Counted from the first letter of the stretch, positions 45,367 through 54,041 are shown. The stretch is 64,000 bases of DNA from Pyrinomonadaceae bacterium (GCA_019694355.1 JAIBCB010000001.1:215001-279000), one strand, 5' to 3'. The notes: generated by a model from the letters alone, not told the origin. Made by a program: numbers and translations.

Positions 45367-47211
45367 TCAGGGAAGTATCGCTTCGTATGATTTTTCTGAC
45401 GCGATTAGCATTTGTGACTTCCAGGAACTCGCATAGAAGCCGTCCATGTCCACAAGCTCCTTATGCGTGCCTGATTCGACCAATCGGGAATCGCTGAGCA
45501 CATGGATGATGTCAGCCCGCATTGCAATGGTGAATCGGTGTGTAATAACCAAGCCTGTTCGATCCTTGGCCAAGCTCGAGAATCTCTCATACCAATCTGC
45601 TTCGCCCCAGGAGTCCATAAAGCTTGTCGGTTCATCGAGAACGAGTATCGGCGACTTCCGAAAATAGGCACGGGCAAGAGCTATCTTTTGCCATTCGCCA
45701 CCGCTTAGTTCACAACCGGCTTCGAACCATCGGCCAAGCAGAGTTCTATACTTGCTCGGCAACTCCTCAATAAAGCTGTCGGCACCGGCGAGTTCCGCGG
45801 CGGTCTCGACCTCGGTGGGATCGGGAATCTCTCGCTCATGGCCGAGACTGATATTGCCCTCGACCGTATCCTGAAAATGCAGAGGGAATTGAAAGAGAAC
45901 TGAAATATTGCGTCGGAGATCTTTTACATCAAACTCCCGAATATCTATCCCATCTATCTGAATGGAACCGCTATTGGGATCGTAGAATCGGCAGAGAAGT
46001 TTGATCAGGGTACTCTTGCCTGCTCCGTTTTCGCCTACGATCGCAACTTGTGTGCCCGCAGGGACGAAAAGATCGAAATCGGCGATCGCCGGCGAATCTG
46101 TTCCCGGATAACTGAAAGTCACATTCGTGAATCGGATACCGCTGACTATTTCTGTCGGGAACGGAACCGGCTTTGCCGGAGATACTACGCTAGCCTTTAG
46201 ATCAAGAAATGCGAAAAGGCTGTCGAGGTAAAGAGTATCGCTAAACGTTTTACCAACGGCCCCGAGAAAGGCAAGAATGATCGACTGTCCGCGGCTGAAG
46301 ACTTGATAAAAAACAGCGAGATCGCCGAAAGAAGCTGTATTGTTGTAAACGCGCAAAGCGATCCATCCCATAGCGACCGTGCCGGTTGCCAGAGCTAAGA
46401 AGTTCGCAGCGATCTTGCCGCTGGTTTGTTCTCTAAGATGCTTAAGTTTTTCAAGCCGCAGGGTCTTTCGAATCCGTTGGTAAGCATCACTGAACTTCTG
46501 CCCGATCTCGAAAAGGCGGATCTCGGCAGCAGCATCGCTGTGCGAGAGCATACCATCGTAATAAAAGAGCCAGCGTCGCTCCGTCGCAGTTTTACGCCAC
46601 CAACGAAAATATCGACGATCGAACGCAAGGGAGATCAAAAGGCTTGGCAATGAGCCCACGACAAGTAGAATCGGAACGGCCCAACCGTAGACCGTAAGCA
46701 GAGCCGCGAACGAGATCAACGTTATTGAGCTTTGTGCCACGGTCCCAAAATTTTCTAGGAGAGCGAGTGGTTTTGACTGGGACTCTCCGCCCGCCTGTTC
46801 TTTAAGATCGTGATACTCCGGCGAGTCATAGAACTCGAAATCGACCTCGACAGCCTTCGAATGTACAAGACTCTTTAGAGTGTCGGAGAAATGTTCTGCC
46901 TGTGCGCTCCTGACCCAATCAGTTACATACCGCAGCGAGTCGGCCGCCAAAAGGGTTATGCCCGTCAAAGCGAACAGCCATACGGTATGTTCAAGGTCGA
47001 CGAAACTCCTTGAATTTTTCGAGGCGACGAAGCTGTCGATGGCAAGCTTCGAAAAGTAAACGGTCGCCCCCGGTAGGAGGCCTTGTACGATGAGCAGAAT
47101 CGCCCATGCCGCTGTGTAGCCGGGAACGGAACTCCATATCAGAGAAAAGCTACGCTCCCACAGGCGGCCTTGACTGTGCAAGTTCTTCAAATGATCTCGA
47201 ATGGCATGCAT
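45367..47211 (-). CDS. Lasso-peptide ABC exporter (permease-ATPase half transporter)
   Basis: A 614-residue fusion of a six-helix permease domain (about residues 25-310) and an ATPase. The ATPase has Walker A GENGAGKST, signature LSGGEWQK and Walker B ILVLDEPTS, then an H-loop His in LVITHRF. It resembles McjD-like exporters. An upstream open extension to 47379 overlaps the kinase gene; ATG 47211 leaves a 25-base gap and the normal length. It would export the mature peptide and may give immunity. Confidence 0.85.
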   Translation of the reverse strand: MHAIRDHLKNLHSQGRLWERSFSLIWSSVPGYTAAWAILLIVQGLLPGATVYFSKLAIDSFVASKNSRSFVDLEHTVWLFALTGITLLAADSLRYVTDWVRSAQAEHFSDTLKSLVHSKAVEVDFEFYDSPEYHDLKEQAGGESQSKPLALLENFGTVAQSSITLISFAALLTVYGWAVPILLVVGSLPSLLISLAFDRRYFRWWRKTATERRWLFYYDGMLSHSDAAAEIRLFEIGQKFSDAYQRIRKTLRLEKLKHLREQTSGKIAANFLALATGTVAMGWIALRVYNNTASFGDLAVFYQVFSRGQSIILAFLGAVGKTFSDTLYLDSLFAFLDLKASVVSPAKPVPFPTEIVSGIRFTNVTFSYPGTDSPAIADFDLFVPAGTQVAIVGENGAGKSTLIKLLCRFYDPNSGSIQIDGIDIREFDVKDLRRNISVLFQFPLHFQDTVEGNISLGHEREIPDPTEVETAAELAGADSFIEELPSKYRTLLGRWFEAGCELSGGEWQKIALARAYFRKSPILVLDEPTSFMDSWGEADWYERFSSLAKDRTGLVITHRFTIAMRADIIHVLSDSRLVESGTHKELVDMDGFYASSWKSQMLIASEKSYEAILP

Positions 47212-47236
47212 TGACGATGTCAGGATGATTACAGCT

Positions 47237-48205
47237 CTAGATATCTGAAAATATAGGTTGGCGGAGCGATTTCGTCCGTTTCTGATCAAAAATATGCTGC
47301 TCAAGCCGAGAGCACACGTCATCAATTGTTGTGAAGTCGTGAGGCCGGCTGATCTGGAACGAAGGGACTGCGCAAACAAGTTCCTGACATTGGCGAAAGT
47401 GCCTTTCCTGAGCGTTTAATCTCACAAGATGGTGACCTGCGTGAGTATTCGTTATCAACTCGACAAATGTTCGGCTGCGATCAAGGGCTTCGATACTGGT
47501 GCTATCGTCCTTGTCAAGAATGTAAAGTGCTCCCAATTCGACCGCACCGAAAAGGCTATCGTTTGGACAGGAGAATGAATGTTTCTCGATTAATCGGTGA
47601 ATGAACGGGAGGCGATTCGGATCTCTTCCAGCAGCGACGACTGAGTCCGCGTAGAGCTTTATCCGCGGATAGCCGGGCAGCGTCCAAGGCGTCCTGTCGG
47701 CAAAATAGATCGGAACTATATCGTCACTTATCAACGAGTGGCCGCGTGCGTACAAGCAAGCTGCAAGCGTGGATTTTCCAAACCCTTTTGCACCCAGGAA
47801 GGCAGCAGCGATCCCGTTTACGAGAACACAACTCGCGTGAAGGACCAGGTATCCTCGCTGGTGAAGCAATGCGATCATTGCCGGCCCGGTAAGAAACGGA
47901 AGCAAGTCTTCCTCGAGAGCTTCAGGTGCAGGTTCGACGACGACACGTCGGCCCTCGGTGATCAGGAATTTCCCTATGATCGGCCAATCGAACGACATCG
48001 CATGCTCGGATACGCGTACACGGCATCCGGGGGTCTCGATAATGGGCGTTCTGACAACACTGTCAAGGTATTCGTCGGTCAGCGTCCCGAATCGAAACGT
48101 GACATCGCTGCCGTCCCCACCTGAAATAAGGTCTGGCATTCGTATCGACGAGTCGATATTCATTCCGTACGCGACGTATGTTGACCTGTTGGAGTTCGAG
48201 AACAT
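47237..48205 (-). CDS. HPr kinase-like peptide kinase of the lasso cluster
   Basis: A 322-residue protein with the HPrK/P fold. The P-loop LGAKGFGKST is at 137-146, preceded by LVLHASCVLVNG, and SLISDDIVPI carries the Asp pair of the catalytic site. Kinases of this type in paeninodin-like clusters phosphorylate a Ser of the lasso precursor. A stem-loop lies 13 bases upstream of the start. An internal ATG at 48163 is an alternative start, but the longer form fits the family N-terminus. Confidence 0.83.
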   Translation of the reverse strand: MFSNSNRSTYVAYGMNIDSSIRMPDLISGGDGSDVTFRFGTLTDEYLDSVVRTPIIETPGCRVRVSEHAMSFDWPIIGKFLITEGRRVVVEPAPEALEEDLLPFLTGPAMIALLHQRGYLVLHASCVLVNGIAAAFLGAKGFGKSTLAACLYARGHSLISDDIVPIYFADRTPWTLPGYPRIKLYADSVVAAGRDPNRLPFIHRLIEKHSFSCPNDSLFGAVELGALYILDKDDSTSIEALDRSRTFVELITNTHAGHHLVRLNAQERHFRQCQELVCAVPSFQISRPHDFTTIDDVCSRLEQHIFDQKRTKSLRQPIFSDI

Positions 48206-48217
48206 GGAACGTGGTTC

Positions 48218-48261
48218 AAAAGCGAAACCATCAAACCAATTGAGTCAATGGTTCCGCTTTT
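48218..48261 (-). terminator. Stem-loop between precursor and kinase genes (partial terminator candidate)
   Basis: On the minus strand, AAAAGCGGAACCA (48249-48261) pairs with TGGTTTCGCTTTT (48218-48230) over 13 bp with one G-U pair and an 18-nt loop. The stem ends in a short U-run. Placed directly after the precursor and before kinase and exporter genes, it could terminate most transcripts or protect the precursor mRNA, raising precursor dose. The U-tract is short, so read-through is likely. Confidence 0.48.
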
Positions 48262-48349
48262 GTCATAGAAGGCCGTCGCTCTCAAATTTTGTTGGAGTTA
48301 TGGCCCTTCAGTCGATTTGGTATGTCAGAGAACATACCGCTGAGTAAGG

Positions 48350-48517
48350 CTAGGGAATCGAGGAGATACCTGTGTTTACCACTTGCAAAATATCGTCTCC
48401 AAAACCCAGGTTCTTACCTGTGCCTTGAGGACTACCTTGTGTAAGTGAGGCTACATCGCCGTACACGGTAACGTCCGGTTTTTCCCAAGCTAGCTTAGTA
48501 TCGACTTTTTTCTCCAT
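48350..48517 (-). CDS. Lasso peptide precursor (non-canonical core)
   Basis: A 55-residue peptide. The leader WEKPDVTVYGDVASLTQ fits the RRE recognition pattern Y/W-x2-P-x-L/V-x3-G-x5-T (Trp11, Pro14, Val16, Gly20, Thr26). Thr26 would be the usual penultimate leader residue, so cleavage after Gln27 gives a 28-residue core starting Gly28-Ser-Pro-Gln-Gly. Ring positions 7-9 of that core are Gly, Lys and Asn, with no Asp or Glu. The first acidic residues are Asp41 and Asp42. The C-terminus TGISSIP offers two Ser for the cluster kinase. A strong ribosome binding site (AGGAGG, 7 bases before ATG 48517) decides the start over an upstream open frame to 48595. Confidence 0.85.
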   Translation of the reverse strand: MEKKVDTKLAWEKPDVTVYGDVASLTQGSPQGTGKNLGFGDDILQVVNTGISSIP

Positions 48518-48639
48518 TTTTATCCTCCTTTTCTCTGGTTTCTGCAAAACGCTATTTTGCAAGCGCATGGATCTGACAAAGTCCGCCAACGGCAAACCGG
48601 GCCGTCCTGCGACGCATTATCAAAACTTCAGAAGGATGA

Positions 48640-50616
48640 TCAAGCACTAGCCAGCGCGACGCGGCGATCTTCTTGGGCAAATCCAGAGTGCTCAAGCCAC
48701 TTGATTAAATACATACTCGTCAAAAGCAAAAGTGCCTCTGGGTCCTTCCGATTGGCATCCGATCTGAACTCGTTGTATGCAGATCGTAACTGCTCCGCAT
48801 CCAAATATTTTGCGATCATCCACGAGTCACGGCCGATGGCGGCTTCGATCTCGTCGCTCCCATATTTAAGAAGATTCATCTTGATATGGGCGCCAAGATT
48901 AGCTTTATCGACCCGCCATTGAACGGCTTCGGGCAAGATCCCTTCCATTGCGAATCGAAAGATCGACCGTGTCCATCCCTTGTATATCCGTTGACCAGGC
49001 GGAAGCGAGACGCAAAACTCGATGAGACGCCGGTCAAAGAACGGATGTCGCGGCTCGACTCCAAAAGCGGCCGCGAGTTTCTCGACCTGCTCGTGCATAT
49101 TTGAGAAAAGTCCGGTCGTCAGGGAATTCCAATGGTGCTCTGCCGGTTTTGCTCCTTTGCGAGAGTTCTGTTCCCAAAGGGCTTCGGTGCGCCGAACCAG
49201 GTCCTCCTGAGATCTGAATCCTGGGTTGACCGAACTCAAATGCAATGGATGACTGACCTTCGACTCATCGATAACGCTTTTTTTCCAGAATCTAGCAATT
49301 CGCCAAGCTTTTACGATCGCCGATGGAATGGCAGGCTTTAAGCCTTTATGCCACGCGAGACGCCTTACGGAATGCATTCTTGACGGAATATTCTTGCTCA
49401 TCGCCCGAGCTTCTCGCATCATCCGTATGAGCTTGCCGCGCATGGCTAGTTGCTCGAATTCCTGGTATCCGTATGTCACCGTGGTGTCACCGTCGTGACC
49501 CGTAAGCAGACTGCGAACCCCATCGGCTTCGCAACTCTTGAAGATCTGCGAATCCATATAGACATTCAGGTAGCCGACCGGATGGTCGGTGTGCCACACG
49601 ATCTTCTCCATATTTTGGAGCGGATTCGCGTCGTCGACATTGATGAAGTGCGGGCTAACCTTTGTTTTTTCAATGACCGCGTTCATATAACGTGATTCGT
49701 CAATTCGCGGATCTACCTTCGCCAGCGTTGGAAAAACAGCCGAATAGGTATTCAAGCGGTCACGGTTCTGAGAGCGAAGCGATCGGTCAGCCACACAAAC
49801 AACGGCAGAGGAGTCTAAACCGCCGGAGAGCATTGCCCCGATCGGAAAGGCACTGCGAAGGCGGCAATTCACCGCTTGCGAAAACTTTTCGAAAAAGGCC
49901 TCTTGGTAGTCGGTGTCACGTCGGAGTTTCAGTTCCTTGAATCTCGGCGCCCAACTCTGGGAGATCTTCATACGGTCCGATGTGACCCTCAAAGAGTGGT
50001 TCGCAGGTAGCCGTTCGATCCCTTTGTAAAACGTCGAGACTTTGTCTTCCGATCTTAATATCAAGTAGTCAGCAAGGTGTGCCTCGTTGAGTTCCTTCGG
50101 AACCTTTTCGATCTGAAGCAAGGCCTTGATCTCGGAAGCTAAAGCGAAGATCACGCCGGGTCGGTAATAGTAATAAAAGTGCTTCAGCCCGAGAGTATCT
50201 CGAGCACAGAAGAGCTTCTTGTCCTTCGCGTCCCAGATCGCAAAGACGAAGTCACCGATCAAATATTTTGGACAATCTTCACCCCATTTTTCATACGCCC
50301 CAAGTATTATTTCGCTGTCAGTGATCTTGGAAGTAGGAGTACGTCGAAATGATAGCTGGGCAAGCAGGTCTTCTCTATTGTCGATGCGTGCATCACACGT
50401 GATCACGAGTCTGCCGTCAGGTGTCTGAAAGGGTAACTTTTCACTTTGCGACTCTGGAGTCGTCCACCTCATTCGGTGACCGAGCGCAATATTTCCGCCG
50501 ATCCAAATTCCTCTGTCATCGCGACCGCGATGCTCGAGGGTGTCGAGGGTTCCGCTTACAAGCGGTTCCACGACCGGTCGTCCGTCAATGTTAAATATTG
50601 CAACGATTCCGCTCAT
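48640..50616 (-). CDS. Lasso cyclase (asparagine synthetase-like, C protein)
   Basis: A 658-residue AsnB homologue. The N-terminus MSGIVAIFNIDG keeps the glutaminase fold but has Ser in place of the catalytic Cys2, as expected for lasso cyclases, which do not need ammonia. The PP-loop SGGLDSS at 264-270 activates a side-chain carboxylate by adenylation so that the peptide N-terminus can attack it. SLTTGLFSNMHEQVEKL and VEPRHPFFDRRLIEF match the synthetase domain. It overlaps B2 by 4 bases (ATGA). It sits upstream of the precursor gene, which is unusual. Confidence 0.9.
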   Translation of the reverse strand: MSGIVAIFNIDGRPVVEPLVSGTLDTLEHRGRDDRGIWIGGNIALGHRMRWTTPESQSEKLPFQTPDGRLVITCDARIDNREDLLAQLSFRRTPTSKITDSEIILGAYEKWGEDCPKYLIGDFVFAIWDAKDKKLFCARDTLGLKHFYYYYRPGVIFALASEIKALLQIEKVPKELNEAHLADYLILRSEDKVSTFYKGIERLPANHSLRVTSDRMKISQSWAPRFKELKLRRDTDYQEAFFEKFSQAVNCRLRSAFPIGAMLSGGLDSSAVVCVADRSLRSQNRDRLNTYSAVFPTLAKVDPRIDESRYMNAVIEKTKVSPHFINVDDANPLQNMEKIVWHTDHPVGYLNVYMDSQIFKSCEADGVRSLLTGHDGDTTVTYGYQEFEQLAMRGKLIRMMREARAMSKNIPSRMHSVRRLAWHKGLKPAIPSAIVKAWRIARFWKKSVIDESKVSHPLHLSSVNPGFRSQEDLVRRTEALWEQNSRKGAKPAEHHWNSLTTGLFSNMHEQVEKLAAAFGVEPRHPFFDRRLIEFCVSLPPGQRIYKGWTRSIFRFAMEGILPEAVQWRVDKANLGAHIKMNLLKYGSDEIEAAIGRDSWMIAKYLDAEQLRSAYNEFRSDANRKDPEALLLLTSMYLIKWLEHSGFAQEDRRVALASA

Positions 50617-51008
50617 TGAAGAACTTGGGGACGGGAAGTCATTACCGAGAAACGTCCCTGCTCAGCAACCCGTCCAAGCACTATTTTGTCTGCAACTTCG
50701 AGCCATGCATGTGCTTCTATCGTCGAATCTTTCGTTGCTACTCCGATCTTAACTTTTGACGTTTGTCCATAAGATCTCAATATTCTCTTTGCCGCCAGAG
50801 CTTGCGTAAGGCAGGACGCGAAGGGCACATATCGGCTGCATCTGCGAATCGTCCTGACGATCTTAGATAGCATTTCCTTGTCTATCTCCTGACCTGGCAG
50901 CATGGCGCCGTTGTCGGCGTCGGTGATCGCTCGTTTGGTAACGACTGATGGGCACACCCAAAGGCCAAGGCGAAAGTATGTTAGCCAAAAGAGTGAATGG
51001 ATGATCAT
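50613..51008 (-). CDS. Lasso leader peptidase B2 (transglutaminase-like)
   Basis: A 131-residue protein matching the McjB C-terminal/transglutaminase-like core. Cys66 in FASCLTQAL is the nucleophile, His100 in EAHAWLEV the base and Asp107 a probable third residue. It removes the leader peptide together with the B1 RRE protein. The early hydrophobic segment (about 5-20) is common in B2 proteins. It is coupled to the cyclase by a 4-base overlap. Confidence 0.88.
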   Translation of the reverse strand: MIIHSLFWLTYFRLGLWVCPSVVTKRAITDADNGAMLPGQEIDKEMLSKIVRTIRRCSRYVPFASCLTQALAAKRILRSYGQTSKVKIGVATKDSTIEAHAWLEVADKIVLGRVAEQGRFSVMTSRPQVLQ

Positions 51009-51045
51009 TGCTCGCTTCCCGGCATTTGATTACAACATCGAAGAC

Positions 51046-51384
51046 TTATGCTTCGTCGATCTCAACTAACGCTTCGCCAAGCATTGTCTCCAGGAAGGTT
51101 GTCACTTCTTGGTGACAGATCTCCCGATCGACATCGTACTGCTGCAATAGCGATGTCTCTATCTCGGTGATCGTCGAAGGGGTCTGGATCAACATCCATA
51201 TTGCGAGCCCAACACTATTCAGGCCGTAATACTTTCCATTTACCAAACTTAGGATCACCGCCCTAGAATCGAGATCGGATATTAGATGCTCGCGAATGGC
51301 CTTAAATTTTTGTTCACAAACTCCGTTGTGTGAGGAACCGTTCATTGCGATGTCTGTAACTTGGTTTGATCTAAAACTATCCAT
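51046..51384 (-). CDS. PqqD-like RRE protein (lasso B1)
   Basis: A 112-residue protein with the PqqD winged-helix pattern: AVILSLVNGKYYGLNSVGLA followed by IWMLIQTPSTITEI and LLQQYDVD. Such RiPP recognition elements bind the leader YxxPxLx3G motif and deliver the precursor to B2. The first ~30 residues are extra to the family core, so ATG 51345 is a possible alternative start. It is the first gene of the lasso operon. Confidence 0.87.
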   Translation of the reverse strand: MDSFRSNQVTDIAMNGSSHNGVCEQKFKAIREHLISDLDSRAVILSLVNGKYYGLNSVGLAIWMLIQTPSTITEIETSLLQQYDVDREICHQEVTTFLETMLGEALVEIDEA

Positions 51385-51413
51385 AAAGTAGGGAGGAATT
51401 AAAATAGCGGTCG

Positions 51414-51432
51414 GTCAAGCACCCTGCTTGAC
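51414..51432. promoter_or_regulatory. Palindrome upstream of the lasso operon
   Basis: GTCAAGCA (51414-51421) and TGCTTGAC (51425-51432) form a perfect 8-bp inverted repeat with a 3-base spacer, 30 bases before the B1 start. It could be an operator, or a hairpin ending the upstream polysaccharide operon. On the minus strand a T-rich ATTTTAATT follows about 10 bases later. The rest of the 229-base gap shows no gene. Confidence 0.4.
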
Positions 51433-51613
51433 GCGACGAGTAACAGATCGACCTTGGAAATTTCTCTTAGAAATTGCAGGTAAACGGCTCTGAAAGTATC
51501 TCATTTGAGGATGCCATATCCGCTGGCGACAAACATCGTCGGAATGTGCCACGCTAGGGAAGCGCAATGTCCAAACTGTCTGCAAGCGGTGCTCAATTTC
51601 TTCTCTTCTAACT

Positions 51614-52657
51614 CTAAGATAGTTGCCTTTCGACCGGTATGGGCGTATCACGTCTCCGCCAACGATTCCGGAACGCGATCAGGCCGACCAGCGACCCGCT
51701 TCCGTAGGCAAAATGAAGAATGCAAAAACTTGTCGCAACATAAGCGATCTCTTTGGCCCTCAAGCCCGCTGTGATAATGGACGCTAGGATGTTGGCAAAA
51801 GCATAAGCACCAACGATTCCGACAAAAATGAAAAAGAGAAGATTGAAGAACGGAGCGGAAACTGCAAGCAAAAGAATCGACACAACAAATGCAAAAGGAA
51901 CAAACTGCCGAAGGCTCATTTGCGTCGGATGTAGTTGCAGAACACGGATCTTCCAGTAACCATACTGAAAGTATTGCCGCCACAGAGAGCGAAAAGTTCC
52001 TCGGCTGTAATATCGAGAGCGGACCGCTGGGGACAAAAGTATCTTTCCTCCAAGTTTCCAGATCCGACGATTATATTCGTCATCCTGGTTTCGTACGAGT
52101 TCCTCATTAAACGGTCCAACTCGCTCGATGATGTTGCGAGTATATGCGGGAAATGCGACCGTGTCGGTGAGCATTTCACGGTCCTTGACCGTGCGGAAAG
52201 CCGAACCGCCAACACCAAATCGTGAACTCATCGCTTTTGAGATAGCTGCTGCCTTTGCAGTTTCACCGATCGTTTCTATTGGGCCGCCCACACCGTCGGC
52301 GCGTCCTGACTCGAGCAGAGCGACGCAGTTTGCGACATAATCTTTGTCAATTTCACAATGTCCGTCGACTCGAATGATCACATCGCCTGTCGCACGTTCG
52401 ATAGCTCTATTGAGGCCAGTCGGTGCGATCTTTTTGGGGTTATCGACTATAGCGATCGGAACCTCAGATGTGGCGGCGATCGAGCGGATCTTCTCGCGAG
52501 TACGGTCTGCCGACATCCCGTCAGCCACAATGATTTCGACGCGATTCTTTGGATACGTTTGGTCGAGCACCGACGCAAGGCACCGATCTATAAAGGCCGC
52601 TTCGTTTCGAACCGGAATGATGATCGAGACGAACGGTCTTTCGCTAGCCTTGCCCAT
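51614..52657 (-). CDS. ExoA-like family 2 glycosyltransferase
   Basis: A 347-residue enzyme with VSIIIPVRNEAAFIDRCLAS, IIVADGMSADRT and VDGHCEID (the GT-A acidic motif). The QDDEYNRRIWKLGGKI acceptor-side motif is very like succinoglycan ExoA. Two hydrophobic segments lie near the C-terminus. ExoA adds glucose to the lipid-linked succinoglycan unit; here the sugar is unproven. It overlaps the CapK-like gene by 14 bases. Confidence 0.86.
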   Translation of the reverse strand: MGKASERPFVSIIIPVRNEAAFIDRCLASVLDQTYPKNRVEIIVADGMSADRTREKIRSIAATSEVPIAIVDNPKKIAPTGLNRAIERATGDVIIRVDGHCEIDKDYVANCVALLESGRADGVGGPIETIGETAKAAAISKAMSSRFGVGGSAFRTVKDREMLTDTVAFPAYTRNIIERVGPFNEELVRNQDDEYNRRIWKLGGKILLSPAVRSRYYSRGTFRSLWRQYFQYGYWKIRVLQLHPTQMSLRQFVPFAFVVSILLLAVSAPFFNLLFFIFVGIVGAYAFANILASIITAGLRAKEIAYVATSFCILHFAYGSGSLVGLIAFRNRWRRRDTPIPVERQLS

Positions 52658-54041
52658 CGATGGCCTCCCCGTCTTTGCTTGGCAAATTGACCTTACTGAT
52701 AACAGCCCGAAACTTACCCCTGGAAGTCCGTGGAATCATCGACATTCTTGTAAAGGCGACGTCCACTTCGCCTAAGCGCTCCTGAATTCGCTTTCTTAGG
52801 TCTGCGAGAGCCGAATCTTCGAAGTCGGCCGCCGGCACGTAGTTGACCGTGATGTTGGACAAGGTTTCCTGAACGATCTGAGCCTCCTTGATCGGCAGTC
52901 CACCCTTGAAGACAGGATCCATACGTCCGACGCTTCGCCCATCTCGCGTGAGCAGAATGTCGTCGGTGCGGCCAGCGATCCTGTCGACGACCGGTAGGTT
53001 TCGCCCGCATTTACATTTTGTCGTTGAAAGCTTGCCGCTATCGCCGACCCTGTATCGCACCAGCGGCATATCGGCGTTCAGGAGGCCGGTGCAAATAAAA
53101 TCAGAGGTGTCGGTATCGCCGCTTGTCTCAATTATTCCAGCTTCGGGCCATTGGTGAAGACGTTCATACTCACACTCTCCAGCAGCAGCCACTATCTCGG
53201 CCATCCCGTAAGTCTCGCGAACAGGACAGTTGAAGGCCATTCCGATGGTTTCCCGCTGAAATTCGTAAACAGGTTCGGCGTTAAGGATCACGACCTTAAG
53301 GCCCGATATCTTTCTACCTAGCCTAATGGCATCTGAGGCAAGGGTATAGATGGAGGATGGATAGCCCAACAGGTATCTGACGCCATACCTCTCAAGAGCA
53401 TCTATATAGGTCGATGTGTTTTGAGCACTCAGGTGGTATGACGACAAATAAAGCTGGTTCAGGCCGGAGTTCCAAACCCAGAACGGCGGCTTAGTTTGGT
53501 GTACAGGTGTCACCAACTGGCCGCCAAGGATCGCCCATTTGTCGTGTCTTGATACACCATACCAATGCCGCGCCCGAGCTTCGAAAAGCGCATACCACTG
53601 CCTTACAGTCTCTTTGGTCATGTAAAGCGAAAGTGATGTCCCTGTCGTACCGCTTGTGTGGTCATGAAACATTCGACTTGGATTGCAGTCATCAGCGACA
53701 AAATCGATCGGATCGGCCCGAACCGCTTCTTTCTCCAGAACATCCCAGTTCGCAAGAATCTCCCATGAAGACCGATCCCCATTTTCGCGACGTTTTGCCC
53801 ATACTCTTCGATAGAAGGGAACTCGCGTCGCCGCCCGGTGAAGCACATACTTAAGGCGTTCCGCTCGCCATTCTTCCCAATCGCGTTCGCTCCAGAGTTC
53901 GCGATCGAGCGATGCTTCTACCAAAGACGCTGTTTCACTGCCATAACGCCAACGGTTTAGATAATGGCCCCGAAGGCTTGCTGCCAAAGATCTTGCTGGC
54001 GGTGGAAGCAATTTATAGAGCCCATATGCAGCAGAGTTCAT
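52644..54041 (-). CDS. CapK/phenylacetate-CoA ligase-like AMP-binding protein
   Basis: A 465-residue member of the PaaK/CapK branch of adenylate-forming enzymes. FHDHTSGTTGTSLSLY is the P-loop, ETYGMAE the A5 motif and MPLVRYRVGDSG the A7-like motif. A CKCG pair near 330 resembles the zinc site of PaaK-like proteins. CapK proteins occur in capsule loci and are thought to help activate acyl or amino-acid groups for glycan decoration, but their exact role is unproven. It overlaps the downstream GT2 and upstream GT4 genes. Confidence 0.83.
   Translation of the reverse strand: MNSAAYGLYKLLPPPARSLAASLRGHYLNRWRYGSETASLVEASLDRELWSERDWEEWRAERLKYVLHRAATRVPFYRRVWAKRRENGDRSSWEILANWDVLEKEAVRADPIDFVADDCNPSRMFHDHTSGTTGTSLSLYMTKETVRQWYALFEARARHWYGVSRHDKWAILGGQLVTPVHQTKPPFWVWNSGLNQLYLSSYHLSAQNTSTYIDALERYGVRYLLGYPSSIYTLASDAIRLGRKISGLKVVILNAEPVYEFQRETIGMAFNCPVRETYGMAEIVAAAGECEYERLHQWPEAGIIETSGDTDTSDFICTGLLNADMPLVRYRVGDSGKLSTTKCKCGRNLPVVDRIAGRTDDILLTRDGRSVGRMDPVFKGGLPIKEAQIVQETLSNITVNYVPAADFEDSALADLRKRIQERLGEVDVAFTRMSMIPRTSRGKFRAVISKVNLPSKDGEAIDGQG

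Noticed and set aside
51415..51651. Minus-strand open frame of 78 codons at the lasso/glycan junction
   Set aside because: Arg-rich with no motif, overlaps the 3' end of the GT2 gene and the palindrome; it also lacks a lasso leader pattern, so it is not a second precursor.
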